Positions 38,870 to 47,792 of a stretch of DNA of 48,419 nucleotides are shown here, piece after piece (position 1 is the stretch's first letter; every line of letters starts with the position of its first letter). The notes under the pieces are model-generated. The model was given only the letters and a program-made list of their open reading frames with translations, had not been told where the DNA came from and ran no database searches. The position numbers and the translations under genes are program-made. This DNA is from Bacillus sp. (in: firmicutes) (GTDB taxonomy: Bacteria > Bacillota > Bacilli > Bacillales > Cytobacillaceae). Where the stretch lies: positions 1 to 48,419 of the forward strand of contig JAPSHL010000002.1 in the NCBI GenBank assembly GCA_031179905.1, read 5' to 3'.

Positions 38870-39892
38870 TTATCGTGAATCTTTTGCTTTGTTTTTAAAC
38901 AGATGGATATGATCTAAGGCTTTGCCAGTTCCAGTTGCCACACAATCTAAAGGATCCTCTGCAATAACGACAGGCATCTTTGTCTCTTCACTGATAATCT
39001 TATCCAGGTTACGAAGAAGCGCACCGCCTCCAGTAAGGACAATACCTCTGTCCATGATATCCGCTGCAAGCTCTGGAGGAGTTTTCTCCAATGTTACCTT
39101 TACAGCGTCAACAATTGCTGCAACTGTGTCCTTTAAGGCAATTGCAATTTCTTCTGCCGTTATTTTGATTGTTTTCGGAAGACCTGTCAGCAAGTCTCTT
39201 CCGCGAATATCCATGTTTTCCATTTCCCCAGGGCTTCCAGCACTGCCGATTTCCACTTTGATGCTTTCTGATGTTCTTTCACCGATCATCAAGTTATACG
39301 TCTTGCGAATATAATTCACAATTGCATCATCCATCTCATCTCCGGCAATACGGATTGATTGGCTCGTTACGATACCGCCCAGTGAAATGATTGCCACTTC
39401 GGTTGTACCTCCACCAATGTCAACAACCATGCTACCTGTTGGCTCCCATACAGGAAGATTAGCTCCAATTGCTGCAGCAAACGGCTCTTCGATAGTATAT
39501 GCATCCCGGGCTCCCGCTTGGCGTGTAGCGTCAATTACAGCCCTTTCTTCTACTGCTGTTATGCCAGATGGCACACAAACCATTACATAAGGTTTTCCTG
39601 AGAAATATCCTTTGTTTTTTGTAGCTTGTTTAATATAGTACTTCATCATAGTAGCTGTTGTTTCGTAATCAGCAATAACTCCATCCTTCATTGGTCGAAG
39701 TGCAACAACATTACCAGGTGTTCTCCCGATCATATTCTTTGCATCATTTCCGACTGCAACAATGCTTTTCGTATCGGTTTGCAGCGCGACAACAGATGGT
39801 TCTCTTACGACAATGCCCTTTCCTTTTACATAAACTAATGTGTTCGCTGTTCCTAAGTCAATTCCAAGGTCTCTTGTTCCAATTCCAAACAT
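38870..39892 (-). CDS. mreB: Rod shape-determining actin homolog MreB
   Basis: Membrane-bound actin-like ATPase that orients the rod elongation machinery. It is 340 residues. The phosphate-1 motif [14 protein letters not shown], catalytic and phosphate-2 region [16 protein letters not shown], and adenosine motif [15 protein letters not shown] are all present. The ATG at 39892 has AAAGGGAG upstream. The radC gene is just upstream; the operon continues into mreC and mreD. Confidence 0.98.
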   Translation of the reverse strand: MFGIGTRDLGIDLGTANTLVYVKGKGIVVREPSVVALQTDTKSIVAVGNDAKNMIGRTPGNVVALRPMKDGVIADYETTATMMKYYIKQATKNKGYFSGKPYVMVCVPSGITAVEERAVIDATRQAGARDAYTIEEPFAAAIGANLPVWEPTGSMVVDIGGGTTEVAIISLGGIVTSQSIRIAGDEMDDAIVNYIRKTYNLMIGERTSESIKVEIGSAGSPGEMENMDIRGRDLLTGLPKTIKITAEEIAIALKDTVAAIVDAVKVTLEKTPPELAADIMDRGIVLTGGGALLRNLDKIISEETKMPVVIAEDPLDCVATGTGKALDHIHLFKNKAKDSR

Positions 39893-40014
39893 ATTGTATC
39901 TCCCTTTCTGAAACTAAGTGCTAAATTTTAAGCAGGTAGATTTTCTCCTTGTTATCATAATCATATATTTTTTGTCATATTCAGACATATTTAGGCAAAA
40001 AAATCATAAACAAT

Positions 40015-40043
40015 ATTATATCTTAAATATGGATAAAAGAACA
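40015..40043 (-). promoter_or_regulatory. Possible promoter of mreBCD
   Basis: A perfect -10 TATAAT at 40020-40015 on the minus strand, with a poor -35 (TGTTCT, 17-base spacer), in the gap between radC and mreB. The weak -35 makes this tentative. Confidence 0.35.
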
Positions 40044-40046
40044 GTC

Positions 40047-40730
40047 TCATATATATCCTTTTTCCTTTAGACTTACAAATTTATTTTCCCCAATAATGAT
40101 ATGATCGAGCAAATCTATCCCAATGATTTTGCCGCTTTCTGCCAGCCTTCTTGTTACCTCCACATCCTCCCTGCTTGGGGAGGGATCACCTGAAGGGTGG
40201 TTATGCAGGCAGATGACCGAAGCTGCTGAGCGCTTAATCGCTTCCTTAAATACTTCTCTAGGGTGAACGATGCTCGCATTCAAGCTGCCAATAAAAATTG
40301 TCTGCTTATGCATGACAATATTTTTCGTATTGAGGTACAAGCAGATAAAATGCTCCTGTGATAGGAATCTCATTTCATCCATCAAGTATTTGGCGGCATC
40401 CTCAGGAGAGCGTATCGCATACCTCTCCTTAAAGGCAAGCTTTGAAACACGCTTGCCCAGCTCTAATGCCGCCAAAAGCTGCAGCCCTTTGGCCGTTCCG
40501 ATACCCTTAATTGCCTTCAGCTCGTCCAATGTCGAATCCTTCAATATTCTCAACCCATTAAAGTGGTGGAGCAGTCTATTGGCAACATCCAAGGCAGATT
40601 CATCCTTCGAACCTGTCTGGATGAGAATTGCAATCAGCTCCTGATTGGTTAAGCTTTCGGCACCTTTAAGCATAAAACGTTCCCTGGGGCGCTCCTCTTC
40701 CGGAAAATCTTTAATTAATATAGAGTCCAT
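40047..40730 (-). CDS. radC: RadC/MPN-domain protein
   Basis: A 227-residue protein: N-terminal helix-hairpin-helix-like region (about 30-90, with LKAIKGIGTAKGLQLLAAL) and a C-terminal JAB/MPN domain (about 105-227). The metalloprotease-like JAMM motif is complete: E in FKEAIKRSAA and LHNHPSGDPSPSRED. Despite the name, a repair function is unproven. The ATG at 40730 has AGGAGGA upstream. It lies between maf and mreB, its standard position. Confidence 0.95.
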   Translation of the reverse strand: MDSILIKDFPEEERPRERFMLKGAESLTNQELIAILIQTGSKDESALDVANRLLHHFNGLRILKDSTLDELKAIKGIGTAKGLQLLAALELGKRVSKLAFKERYAIRSPEDAAKYLMDEMRFLSQEHFICLYLNTKNIVMHKQTIFIGSLNASIVHPREVFKEAIKRSAASVICLHNHPSGDPSPSREDVEVTRRLAESGKIIGIDLLDHIIIGENKFVSLKEKGYI

Positions 40731-40792
40731 GCTTATATTATCCTCCTATCAACTATTCTATGAAGAGAACAGAGATGGGGGAGTAAACCTTT

Positions 40793-41371
40793 TTAATGAG
40801 GCATGTCAAATCCAAGGGCCCGCAGCTCGCGGATGGTCCTGGATATCGGCAGTCCAACCACCGTAAAATAATCTCCTTTGATTTCTTTCACCAAAAGTCT
40901 GCCAACTCCTTGAATGCCATAGGCACCAGCCTTATCAAACGGTTCCCCGGTGTCGAGATATGCGTTTATTTCTTCATCTGTTAATTCCCAAAACAGAACT
41001 TTTGTTTTTTCAAAAAAAACGGTATGCTTTCCATTTACCGCGATGGATACACCTGTATAAACAGCGTGCTCCGCCCCGGACAGTTCCTTTAAGGTCTGAT
41101 ACGCATCTTTTCTAGATGCAGGTTTTCCGAGGACATTCCCATTATGGTATACAATCGTATCCGCACCTAAACAATAGCTTTCAGGATGTGCCTTGGAAAT
41201 AGCGTCTGCCTTTCTTTTAGCCAATTCCATCACTATTTCTCCAGGTTCAAGGGACTTGTCAAAACTTTCATCTGCATCACTGCTGGAAACTTCAAAAGAT
41301 ATATGAAGGTCTTCAAGGAGCGCTTTTCGTCGAGGAGAAGATGAAGCTAATATGAGGGTTTTCTTAAACAT
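40793..41371 (-). CDS. maf: Maf nucleotide pyrophosphatase
   Basis: House-cleaning pyrophosphatase acting on dTTP/UTP-type and modified nucleotides; overexpression in B. subtilis inhibits septation. It is 192 residues. Family motifs SSSPRRKALL (10-19), ESYCLGADTIVYHNG and FDKAGAYGIQG are present. The ATG at 41371 has GGTTGGTGG upstream. It lies between spoIIB and radC. Confidence 0.96.
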   Translation of the reverse strand: MFKKTLILASSSPRRKALLEDLHISFEVSSSDADESFDKSLEPGEIVMELAKRKADAISKAHPESYCLGADTIVYHNGNVLGKPASRKDAYQTLKELSGAEHAVYTGVSIAVNGKHTVFFEKTKVLFWELTDEEINAYLDTGEPFDKAGAYGIQGVGRLLVKEIKGDYFTVVGLPISRTIRELRALGFDMPH

Positions 41372-41591
41372 AATTCCACCAACCTAACATTTCATAATGG
41401 GAGATACAAACCTATCCTATCAAAGAATACATACATATACAATTTTCAACGAGAAAATTTTAACAAACAGTAAATGAAATGTAACATGACGTAATATGTA
41501 GAAATATATCGAAAATTCCCTTTGACTCCTCTTTCTAAATATGACGTAAACATTATGCATTTAGTTTCAAAGAGTTACAAATTCTGTCCAT

Positions 41592-41620
41592 AAAAATAAA
41601 GGAAGCAGTTTGCTCCCTTT
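41592..41620 (-). terminator. Terminator after spoIIB
   Basis: Stem AAAGGGAGC / GCTTCCTTT (one mismatch) followed by T-rich sequence on the minus strand, just past spoIIB. Confidence 0.7.
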
Positions 41621-41644
41621 ATTATTTCCCAGGTAATATGTAGT

Positions 41645-42736
41645 TTATGAACCAATTTCGACATAGTTTGCCAAAAAAGCCAAAAGCGACTTTTGAATAG
41701 TTTCTTGATTGGCTGCACCGCTATCCTGTTCAAGGGCAGTTGCACCTTTTACTCCCGCCGCGAGACCTTCGGCTGCTTGCTTGATGGATTCTTCCTTAAA
41801 TCCGCTTATCTTCAGATCATTCAGCAACTTTTGCTGTTCCTTTAGTTTTTTCGCTGTATCCTCTTGTATAGAGCTACCAGCAAAAGCACTTGTTAAGGCA
41901 GCACTTGCAGCACTGTATATTTCTGGGGCAGCATCAAGGAACTGTTTTTCTGCCTTGCTGACTTTGCCTGCTTCGCCTCCAGGAAAAATCATTTCCTTTG
42001 CGAATGGTTTTTCGCCATCTTTTTCTATATCTGTTTTTAATTCTTTTGCACTGTCTATATCAGCTGTTACGCCTAAGTAAATGGCAAATTTCCCGTCAAT
42101 CGCCACCTTCTGTGCAAATATTCCTTTGTTTGTAAGCTCGTCAATCTCTTTATCTGCCGCTTCTTCTGTTGTATAGATATTATTTTGCACAACAAAGGTG
42201 CTGATTTCTTCTTTTGTGGCTTCAACTGATCCTGATGCAGGTTCATTACTGCTGCCACCGCCTGCTGTTTGTGCAGGTGCTGTAGAATTGTTGTCTGCGA
42301 TTGCTGTCTTATCAGTATCGACCATTTTCAACAGCACGAAACCGAATCCTGTCCCTAAAACAATCGCAAAAAACACAGCAAAAAAAATCGATGCAACCAT
42401 TCCTTTTGATAGATTTCTTTTGCTGCCTTTCTGCTTATTCTTTGAAAGCATATTTTTCTTTTTGTCCTTATCCGTTTGCAATTGAAATTCCTTTATGTCG
42501 TCGGATTCCTCTTCACTAGGATTTGGAAGAATCCAGTCAAAACTTTCATCTTCAAGTGCTTCGCTGCCTGCTGCAATTTCCTCAGCCGAGTTTTTAGGCA
42601 AAATAGAATCCTTGTTATTTACAAAAGCATCCTGTTGGGTCTCTGCTTTCGGTTGTGAATCCTTGTTTTGGAACGGACGGTCTTTTCCGTTGATTTTGAT
42701 AGTAATCGTTTTGCGGTTCTCCGGCTTTTCTGTCAC
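41645..42736 (-). CDS. spoIIB: Stage II sporulation protein B (SPOR domain)
   Basis: Bitopic protein that localises to the sporulation septum and aids engulfment by recruiting the peptidoglycan hydrolase machinery. It is 363 residues from GTG 42736, with GGAGGT upstream; an ATG five codons earlier contains that site. A charged cytoplasmic N-terminus (1-112) leads to one membrane helix at about 113-136, a Ser/Ala/Gly linker, and a SPOR-like domain at about 180-255 (FVVQNNIYTTEEAADKEIDELTNKG ... FAIYLGV). The position between comC and maf is that of spoIIB. Confidence 0.9.
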   Translation of the reverse strand: MTEKPENRKTITIKINGKDRPFQNKDSQPKAETQQDAFVNNKDSILPKNSAEEIAAGSEALEDESFDWILPNPSEEESDDIKEFQLQTDKDKKKNMLSKNKQKGSKRNLSKGMVASIFFAVFFAIVLGTGFGFVLLKMVDTDKTAIADNNSTAPAQTAGGGSSNEPASGSVEATKEEISTFVVQNNIYTTEEAADKEIDELTNKGIFAQKVAIDGKFAIYLGVTADIDSAKELKTDIEKDGEKPFAKEMIFPGGEAGKVSKAEKQFLDAAPEIYSAASAALTSAFAGSSIQEDTAKKLKEQQKLLNDLKISGFKEESIKQAAEGLAAGVKGATALEQDSGAANQETIQKSLLAFLANYVEIGS

Positions 42737-42781
42737 TCGTCCTACCTCCATTTACTAGTTTTGTCCATCCTATCATACTAG

Positions 42782-42818
42782 TAAAAAAAAATAACAAGAC
42801 TTTTGTCGTCTTGTTATA
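42782..42818 (-). terminator. Strong terminator upstream of spoIIB
   Basis: Stem ATAACAAGAC / GTCTTGTTAT with a six-base loop and nine T on the minus strand. It lies 28 bases past the stop of the 54-codon ORF and about 290 bases after comC. Confidence 0.85.
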
Positions 42819-42845
42819 GAATGATTTCGTCAAATTCAGTTTTTT

Positions 42846-43010
42846 TTAGACACAATCAGACTCACTTTTAAGAGGATGGTGACCTTCTGCTGCACAACCT
42901 GAATTTCTGTCTCTTTTGTGTCTACTTGGGTTGACAGCAGCTGCTCCAACATTATCATGAAACAAGCCTTCCTCAAGAAGTGCTACCACATTTTTGGACA
43001 GATGCATCAT
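42846..43010 (-). CDS. Possible small protein of 54 residues, unrecognised
   Basis: Frame from ATG-ATG at 43010 to TAA at 42846, too short for most ORF cut-offs. The peptide begins MMHLSKNVVALLEEGLFHDN and continues with a basic and histidine-rich segment (PSRHKRDRNSGCAAEGHHPL) ending in SDCV. Codons favour purine first bases (GTG GTA GCA CTT CTT GAG GAA), as in real genes, and a strong terminator follows 28 bases after the stop. Against it, there is no good ribosome binding site and I recognise no family. It could also be a gene remnant. It fills most of the 375-base gap between comC and spoIIB. Confidence 0.35.
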   Translation of the reverse strand: MMHLSKNVVALLEEGLFHDNVGAAAVNPSRHKRDRNSGCAAEGHHPLKSESDCV

Positions 43011-43110
43011 GTCCAAATTTCATTTATTCATATCTTATGACATGGTTTTTCATGTTAAGTTTAAAAATTTCTATTTCCTAAATATAATCGTATAGCGTCC
43101 CCATAGCTCT

Positions 43111-43857
43111 TTAAAGAAATACATTTAAATACCAATTAATCAGACTATTACCATAAAAATAGCTGATAAGCGTGCCAATCACGATAAATGGACCAAATGG
43201 AATCGGCTTGTTTTTTTTCACTTTACCTGTAAACATGCCAATAAGGCCGCCTGCAGTCCCAAATAATGTTGAAAGAAAAAAGGTTAGGAGAATAAGCTCC
43301 GCACCAAGCACCAAGCCAATCACGGCAAACAGCTTAATGTCTCCGCCACCCATGGCGCCTTTACTGACAACTGAAATTACATACAAGAGCACGAAACCGA
43401 CCACTGCTCCAAGTAAACTGTCCCACCAAGGGTCCAGTTGAATAAAGATTCGTTCTACTAAAAGCAGGCTGCCGAAAAACAACAGCACCTTATCTGGAAT
43501 AATCATGTATTGAATGTCGGAAACAGTGATGATCATCATTAAAGAGATGACCGTCCACGCAACAAAAAGCTCTGCTTCCCAGCCAAGAATAACTGGGCAT
43601 AAAACAAAAAGAATACCTGTCAAAAGCTCAAATATAGGGTATAAGGGAGAAATTGATGCCTTGCAGCACCTGCATTTCCCCCTAACGAACATATAGCTTA
43701 AAACAGGTATTATTTCTAGCATTGATAAAGTATGCCCGCAATATGAACAATGTGATCTTGGCTTTACAATTGATTTTTTCAATGGAACTCTGAGCCCGAC
43801 AACGTTATAAAAAGAGCCTAGAATTATTCCGTATAGGAAGATTAGTAGGTAGATCAT
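43111..43857 (-). CDS. comC: Prepilin peptidase/N-methyltransferase ComC
   Basis: Membrane aspartic protease that matures the ComG pseudopilins needed for DNA uptake. It is 248 residues from ATG 43857, with GAGGT upstream (spacing five); TTG four codons earlier is less likely. The cytoplasmic four-cysteine region CSYC (37-40) ... CRCC (62-65) and both catalytic aspartates, in VSDIQYMIIPD and MGGGDIKLFAVIGL, are visible within eight hydrophobic helices. It is flanked by the terminator-rich gap before spoIIB and by a pseudogene upstream. Confidence 0.95.
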   Translation of the reverse strand: MIYLLIFLYGIILGSFYNVVGLRVPLKKSIVKPRSHCSYCGHTLSMLEIIPVLSYMFVRGKCRCCKASISPLYPIFELLTGILFVLCPVILGWEAELFVAWTVISLMMIITVSDIQYMIIPDKVLLFFGSLLLVERIFIQLDPWWDSLLGAVVGFVLLYVISVVSKGAMGGGDIKLFAVIGLVLGAELILLTFFLSTLFGTAGGLIGMFTGKVKKNKPIPFGPFIVIGTLISYFYGNSLINWYLNVFL

Positions 43858-43964
43858 ATAGTACCTCAATTATCGATTAAATGTGTTGTCATTACTTTCT
43901 CTATCAGCAGCGTTTATTCCTGCTGAAGTAGCATAAGTAAAAATGTAATATTTATACTTCCATT

Positions 43965-44303
43965 TTAACTATTACTAGTTAAGGTAAGTCGATTTTCATA
44001 AACATTAGCAGAATAAATCCGTACATATTCATATTCTCATGGAACCTGACTTATCGACAACAAAAGCAACATCAATCGGAGAACTGTTCGCATTTGTCGC
44101 TTTCCTTCTGGAGAAGACGAATATCTAAACTTCCTAGTGCCGAATTGTTTACCGGTTCAACAATAACACTTTGTGATGGTGTCTGGTGTCACTGTAAATT
44201 AAACTGTTGGTGTTGATGCTGCTCCCTTTGTATTGAATGGTATCAACAGCAATGTCAGCACTGACATTATAATAAATTTACTAATAACTAGCGCTTTCCT
44301 CTT
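43965..44303 (-). pseudogene. Remnant of a secreted von Willebrand factor A domain protein
   Basis: No intact frame, but three frames read together give a coherent start of a secreted protein. A signal peptide (KRKALVISKFIIMSVLTLLL ... GAASTPTV) is followed by FTVTPDTITK after an in-frame TAA. After a one-base shift comes VIVEPVNNSALGSLDIRLLQ, and after a second shift ATNANSSPIDVAFVVDKSGSM. The last segment is the first strand and MIDAS motif (DxSxS) of a vWA domain. The sequence then breaks off; a further fragment YVRIYSANVYENRLTLTSNS ends at 43965. Most of the vWA domain is deleted. The rest of the 43858-44526 gap shows nothing else recognisable. Confidence 0.65.
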
Positions 44304-44479
44304 TTCCCCACTCGGTACTTGCTGCTGTTAACCTATATGATATAGTAACTACATTACATCAAGGACTTTTGAACTTTTATAGTTATTTCAGTTTCCAATA
44401 TCGTTCTGTTCCAATGTGTTAAACAGCCCTTCCCCCCAATCCTTTAGTTGCTAAATTAGTGATATTTAAAAAAATGCAT

Positions 44480-44513
44480 AAAAAAAAGAACTGCTATTAA
44501 CTAGAAGTTCCTT
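44480..44513 (-). terminator. Terminator after the diguanylate cyclase gene
   Basis: Stem AGGAACT / AGTTCTT with a loop of about 16 bases and eight T on the minus strand, just past the stop at 44527. Confidence 0.7.
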
Positions 44514-44526
44514 ATGCCAACATCGA

Positions 44527-46251
44527 CTATTTCATATAGCATGCGACTCGGTTCCGACCTGCCCGCTTTGCTCCAACATAGAGCGCTCTGTCAGCATGTC
44601 TTATTAGTGCCATTGCCTCTTCTGCTTGCTCAGGAGCACATGCAAGTCCTAGTGATGCAGTAATACTTACCTGCAATTCCCTTTGTGTATCATCTATATT
44701 TTGTTTAATCGAAAATGGTCGTGATTCTATCATTTTTCTCAAGAATTCTGCTAGTTCCTCTGCTTCTTCCATTTTTGCGTTTTCAAGGAGGATGACAAAT
44801 TCTTCGCCTCCATATCTTGCTACTACTCCGTGTTTGTCTATAAATTGTGAGACTCTATCTGCAAACTCTATTAGTATTTCATTACCTGCTTGATGGCCAT
44901 ACGTATCATTGATCGATTTAAAATGGTCGATATCTAGCATGATGACAGTCAAACTCCTGATGATTTCTTTATTCATCTGCGAGAATTTTGCCGTTAAGAG
45001 CTTCTCAAAATACCGGTAATTATAAAGCTTTGTCAGCCCACAACGCTCGCTGTTTTCCTTTGTTTTCTCAAAGTATCTCGCATTATCAAGTGCGACTGCA
45101 AACTGGGTGCACAACAAATCCAATATCATCAGCTTTGTTTGTGCAAAAGCCTTCTTTTGTGTACTTCCTAGAAGCAGAATACCAATGACCGCATTATTTT
45201 TGATGATTGGCATGCACAGGACACTTTCAATATAATCGGGCATAAAGCCTTTGTTCAGCTCTTCCCAATCTTTGCGCCTGTGGTAAACTGCTGGTTTTTT
45301 CGCTGCTAGTACTCGGCCGATAATCCCTTCATTTTCCTTCAGCACATCAGAGAAAGTCGGGAGCTTCTTCTGCTTTTCTACCCTGGCAATTGACTCTAAC
45401 TCCTTTTTGCTGTTTACCTGATCCACATACACAACATCAACTTTAATCAGATCAAAGATGCTGTCGATAAACAAATTAATTGTTTCCTTTACAAATAAAG
45501 CTTGAGATAACTGATGCCCTATTTCTGCTATCTTTTTCAAATAGTCATTAATTGTTTGGCTTGAATGATACAGTCTCAAAACGACAGATAAGCAGATGAA
45601 TGGAATTCCTATTAAAACAAGAGCCATCAAGCCAATATCCAAGTACATAATATACAATGCAAAACCGACAGGATACGTAATTAGTGTCGTGAAGAATTCC
45701 CACATAACATCTTTTGTAAGGAAACTTGTCCTTCTTTTATACACTAGACGATCAATGCAATAAATGATGACCGCATTCAAAACAAAATAAATAAAAGGAT
45801 AAAAAAGAATAAGCATAAAAGAGTCAAAATGAAACAGAATGTCTGTTCCATGGCTTCCGCCAAGGAAGTAGTAGATAATTCCGCTCAAGACGGAAACGAG
45901 AAAGAACATCGCTGAATTCATCGGCAGCCGAAAAATCGATTTTTTATCAAGACGCATTTGCAGCATTAATGCGAATAGCGCTATTTGCACAAGTACTGTC
46001 TCAATAAATAAACCAAATATTAAAAAAACAGAGATGGTTGCCCACTGCAGAAAGAAAACAGGAGTTCCATTAATCATCATCGGCATGCTTGCAACGATTG
46101 CCATAAATATTAAAAAAGCAAGCACATCACCATATTCCCCCGAAATGTTCGGTGGATATAGGTGATATGTCAGCAATAAGCCAAAAGGAATAAGCACTAT
46201 CCAAGTTACCCATATTATTTTTTTAGTAGATGATTTAACCAAGTGTTCCAC
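44527..46251 (-). CDS. Membrane GAF-GGDEF diguanylate cyclase
   Basis: Predicted synthase of cyclic di-GMP. It is 574 residues: about seven membrane helices (12-225), a GAF domain (about 245-395, with VLCMPIIKNNAVIGILLLGS) and a GGDEF domain (about 400-574). Active-site features are intact: LDIDHFKSINDTYGHQAGN (440-458) and GGEEF at 481-485. The RxxD inhibitory site five residues before GGEEF is absent (DKHG at 472-475). The start is GTG at 46251; TTG at 46242 has a better ribosome binding site (AGGTGG) and may be the true start. It lies between folC and comC, and I do not know a B. subtilis ortholog at this place. Confidence 0.88.
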   Translation of the reverse strand: MEHLVKSSTKKIIWVTWIVLIPFGLLLTYHLYPPNISGEYGDVLAFLIFMAIVASMPMMINGTPVFFLQWATISVFLIFGLFIETVLVQIALFALMLQMRLDKKSIFRLPMNSAMFFLVSVLSGIIYYFLGGSHGTDILFHFDSFMLILFYPFIYFVLNAVIIYCIDRLVYKRRTSFLTKDVMWEFFTTLITYPVGFALYIMYLDIGLMALVLIGIPFICLSVVLRLYHSSQTINDYLKKIAEIGHQLSQALFVKETINLFIDSIFDLIKVDVVYVDQVNSKKELESIARVEKQKKLPTFSDVLKENEGIIGRVLAAKKPAVYHRRKDWEELNKGFMPDYIESVLCMPIIKNNAVIGILLLGSTQKKAFAQTKLMILDLLCTQFAVALDNARYFEKTKENSERCGLTKLYNYRYFEKLLTAKFSQMNKEIIRSLTVIMLDIDHFKSINDTYGHQAGNEILIEFADRVSQFIDKHGVVARYGGEEFVILLENAKMEEAEELAEFLRKMIESRPFSIKQNIDDTQRELQVSITASLGLACAPEQAEEAMALIRHADRALYVGAKRAGRNRVACYMK

Positions 46252-46399
46252 CTAATTTCTCTTCAAAAAAATGCATTGCCTTATGGTGTCTTTCAACAGG
46301 CTAATTATTTCATATTACGAAATTTCAAACTTTTTACCTATTAACATTATACTATATTTTTTTATTGCAAAAATATATAAAAATTTGTAAAAAGTTCTG

Positions 46400-47707
46400 T
46401 TACTTTACTCCTAAATTCCGTTCCTTCCAAAAGGCAAGTACATTTGACAAGAAATACAGGGAGCCAGTAATGACAAGCATCTCATGTTTTTCAAGGCTTT
46501 CGAGTCTTTCAGTGATTGATCTTTTCCAATCCTCAGTGAAGTATTTATTAGGATGGCTGCTTTCTCTAAACAGCGCCTCTCCTGCTGCTGCACGCGGGAA
46601 GTCAAAGCTAGTGAAAGTGATGTCTGTTGCAGCTTGTCCTAACTTTTCTATCATTTTATCTGTTTTCTTGTCAGACAATGCAGCAAACAAGATGCTCTTC
46701 TTTTTATCTTTGTATCGTGTCTGTAACACATCAACTAAAGCTTCGACCCCTTCCTGATTATGTGCACCGTCCACTAGCACATACGGATCCTTAGAGAGAA
46801 TTTCCAACCTGCCGGCCCATCGCGCACGAAGCAGTCCTGTCTTAATATCCGCTACACTCACCTTTAAGCTGTCTTTTAAAAGCATTGCAGCCATTACGGC
46901 CAGAGAGGCATTCTCTGCTTGATGCTCTCCTAGCATGCCAATCTGCAAATCGTTAAGTTTTGTTGCTGCGGTTTTGAATGTGAAGCTTTCGCCATCCTCG
47001 TTCGAGTGATAATCTTCAACGATGAAATGTTTGCCTAACAAATAGTTAGGAGCATTTTCCTCCTTCGCTCTGCGGACGATCACTTCCTCTGCTTCCTGCT
47101 GCTTGACAGCTGCAATAACTGGCGTGTTTTCTTTTATAATGCCAGCTTTTTCAAACGCTATTTCGCTGTATGTCTCTCCTAAGATGGCGGTATGATCAAG
47201 ACCGATACTAGTGATAATAGATAGGAGAGGGCGGATGATATTAGTAGAATCGAAACGACCGCCTAAGCCAACTTCATACAGAACTACATCTGGTTTTTGG
47301 ACAAAAGCAAAATAATAAAGGGACATTGCCGTAATAATTTCAAATTCTGTCGGACCACCTAATTCGTCTTTGTCCATCTCCATAACGATCGGATAAAGGA
47401 TGTTGGCAAGCTCCCTGATTTCCTCATCTGCAATCGGAACACCATTGATGCTGATCCTTTCATTAAATTGTTCAATATAAGGGGAAGTAAAGGTTCCAAC
47501 TGTTAGCCCCGCACTCTCCAATATATTCCTCAAATAAGCAACAGTAGAGCCTTTGCCATTTGTGCCCCCTATATGTATTGTCTTGATATTTTTCTCCGGA
47601 TAACCAAGCTTCTCCATCATGATGTTCATTCTAGTGAGTCCCGGCTTAATCCCGAGCCGCAGCCTTCCATGTATCCACTTCAATGCCTCTTCATACGTCT
47701 GGAACAT
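46400..47707 (-). CDS. folC: Bifunctional folylpolyglutamate/dihydrofolate synthase
   Basis: Adds glutamate residues to folates and makes dihydrofolate from dihydropteroate. It is 435 residues, a Mur-ligase-like enzyme. P-loop GGTNGKGST at 47-55, omega-loop FTSPYIEQFNERISING, GLGGRFDSTNII and LVDGAHNQEGVEAL are all present. The ATG at 47707 has GAGGTG upstream. It follows valS with an 85-base gap, the usual valS-folC order. Confidence 0.97.
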   Translation of the reverse strand: MFQTYEEALKWIHGRLRLGIKPGLTRMNIMMEKLGYPEKNIKTIHIGGTNGKGSTVAYLRNILESAGLTVGTFTSPYIEQFNERISINGVPIADEEIRELANILYPIVMEMDKDELGGPTEFEIITAMSLYYFAFVQKPDVVLYEVGLGGRFDSTNIIRPLLSIITSIGLDHTAILGETYSEIAFEKAGIIKENTPVIAAVKQQEAEEVIVRRAKEENAPNYLLGKHFIVEDYHSNEDGESFTFKTAATKLNDLQIGMLGEHQAENASLAVMAAMLLKDSLKVSVADIKTGLLRARWAGRLEILSKDPYVLVDGAHNQEGVEALVDVLQTRYKDKKKSILFAALSDKKTDKMIEKLGQAATDITFTSFDFPRAAAGEALFRESSHPNKYFTEDWKRSITERLESLEKHEMLVITGSLYFLSNVLAFWKERNLGVK

Positions 47708-47744
47708 ATTTTTACACCTCTTCTTGGTTAATCGTTAAATAGGG

Positions 47745-47776
47745 AAGACGAACCCTATTATGATAGGATTCGTCTT
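47745..47776 (-). terminator. Hairpin between valS and folC
   Basis: Long stem AAGACGAATCCTAT / ATAGGGTTCGTCTT with one G-T pair. The T tract after it is weak (CCCTATTT), so it may attenuate rather than fully terminate valS transcription before folC. Confidence 0.5.
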
Positions 47777-47792
47777 AGTTTAAAAGGGAAAA

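Noticed and set aside
43858-43964. ComK boxes upstream of comC
   Set aside because: I found no pair of AAAA-N5-TTTT sites with correct spacing; only scattered AT-rich runs.
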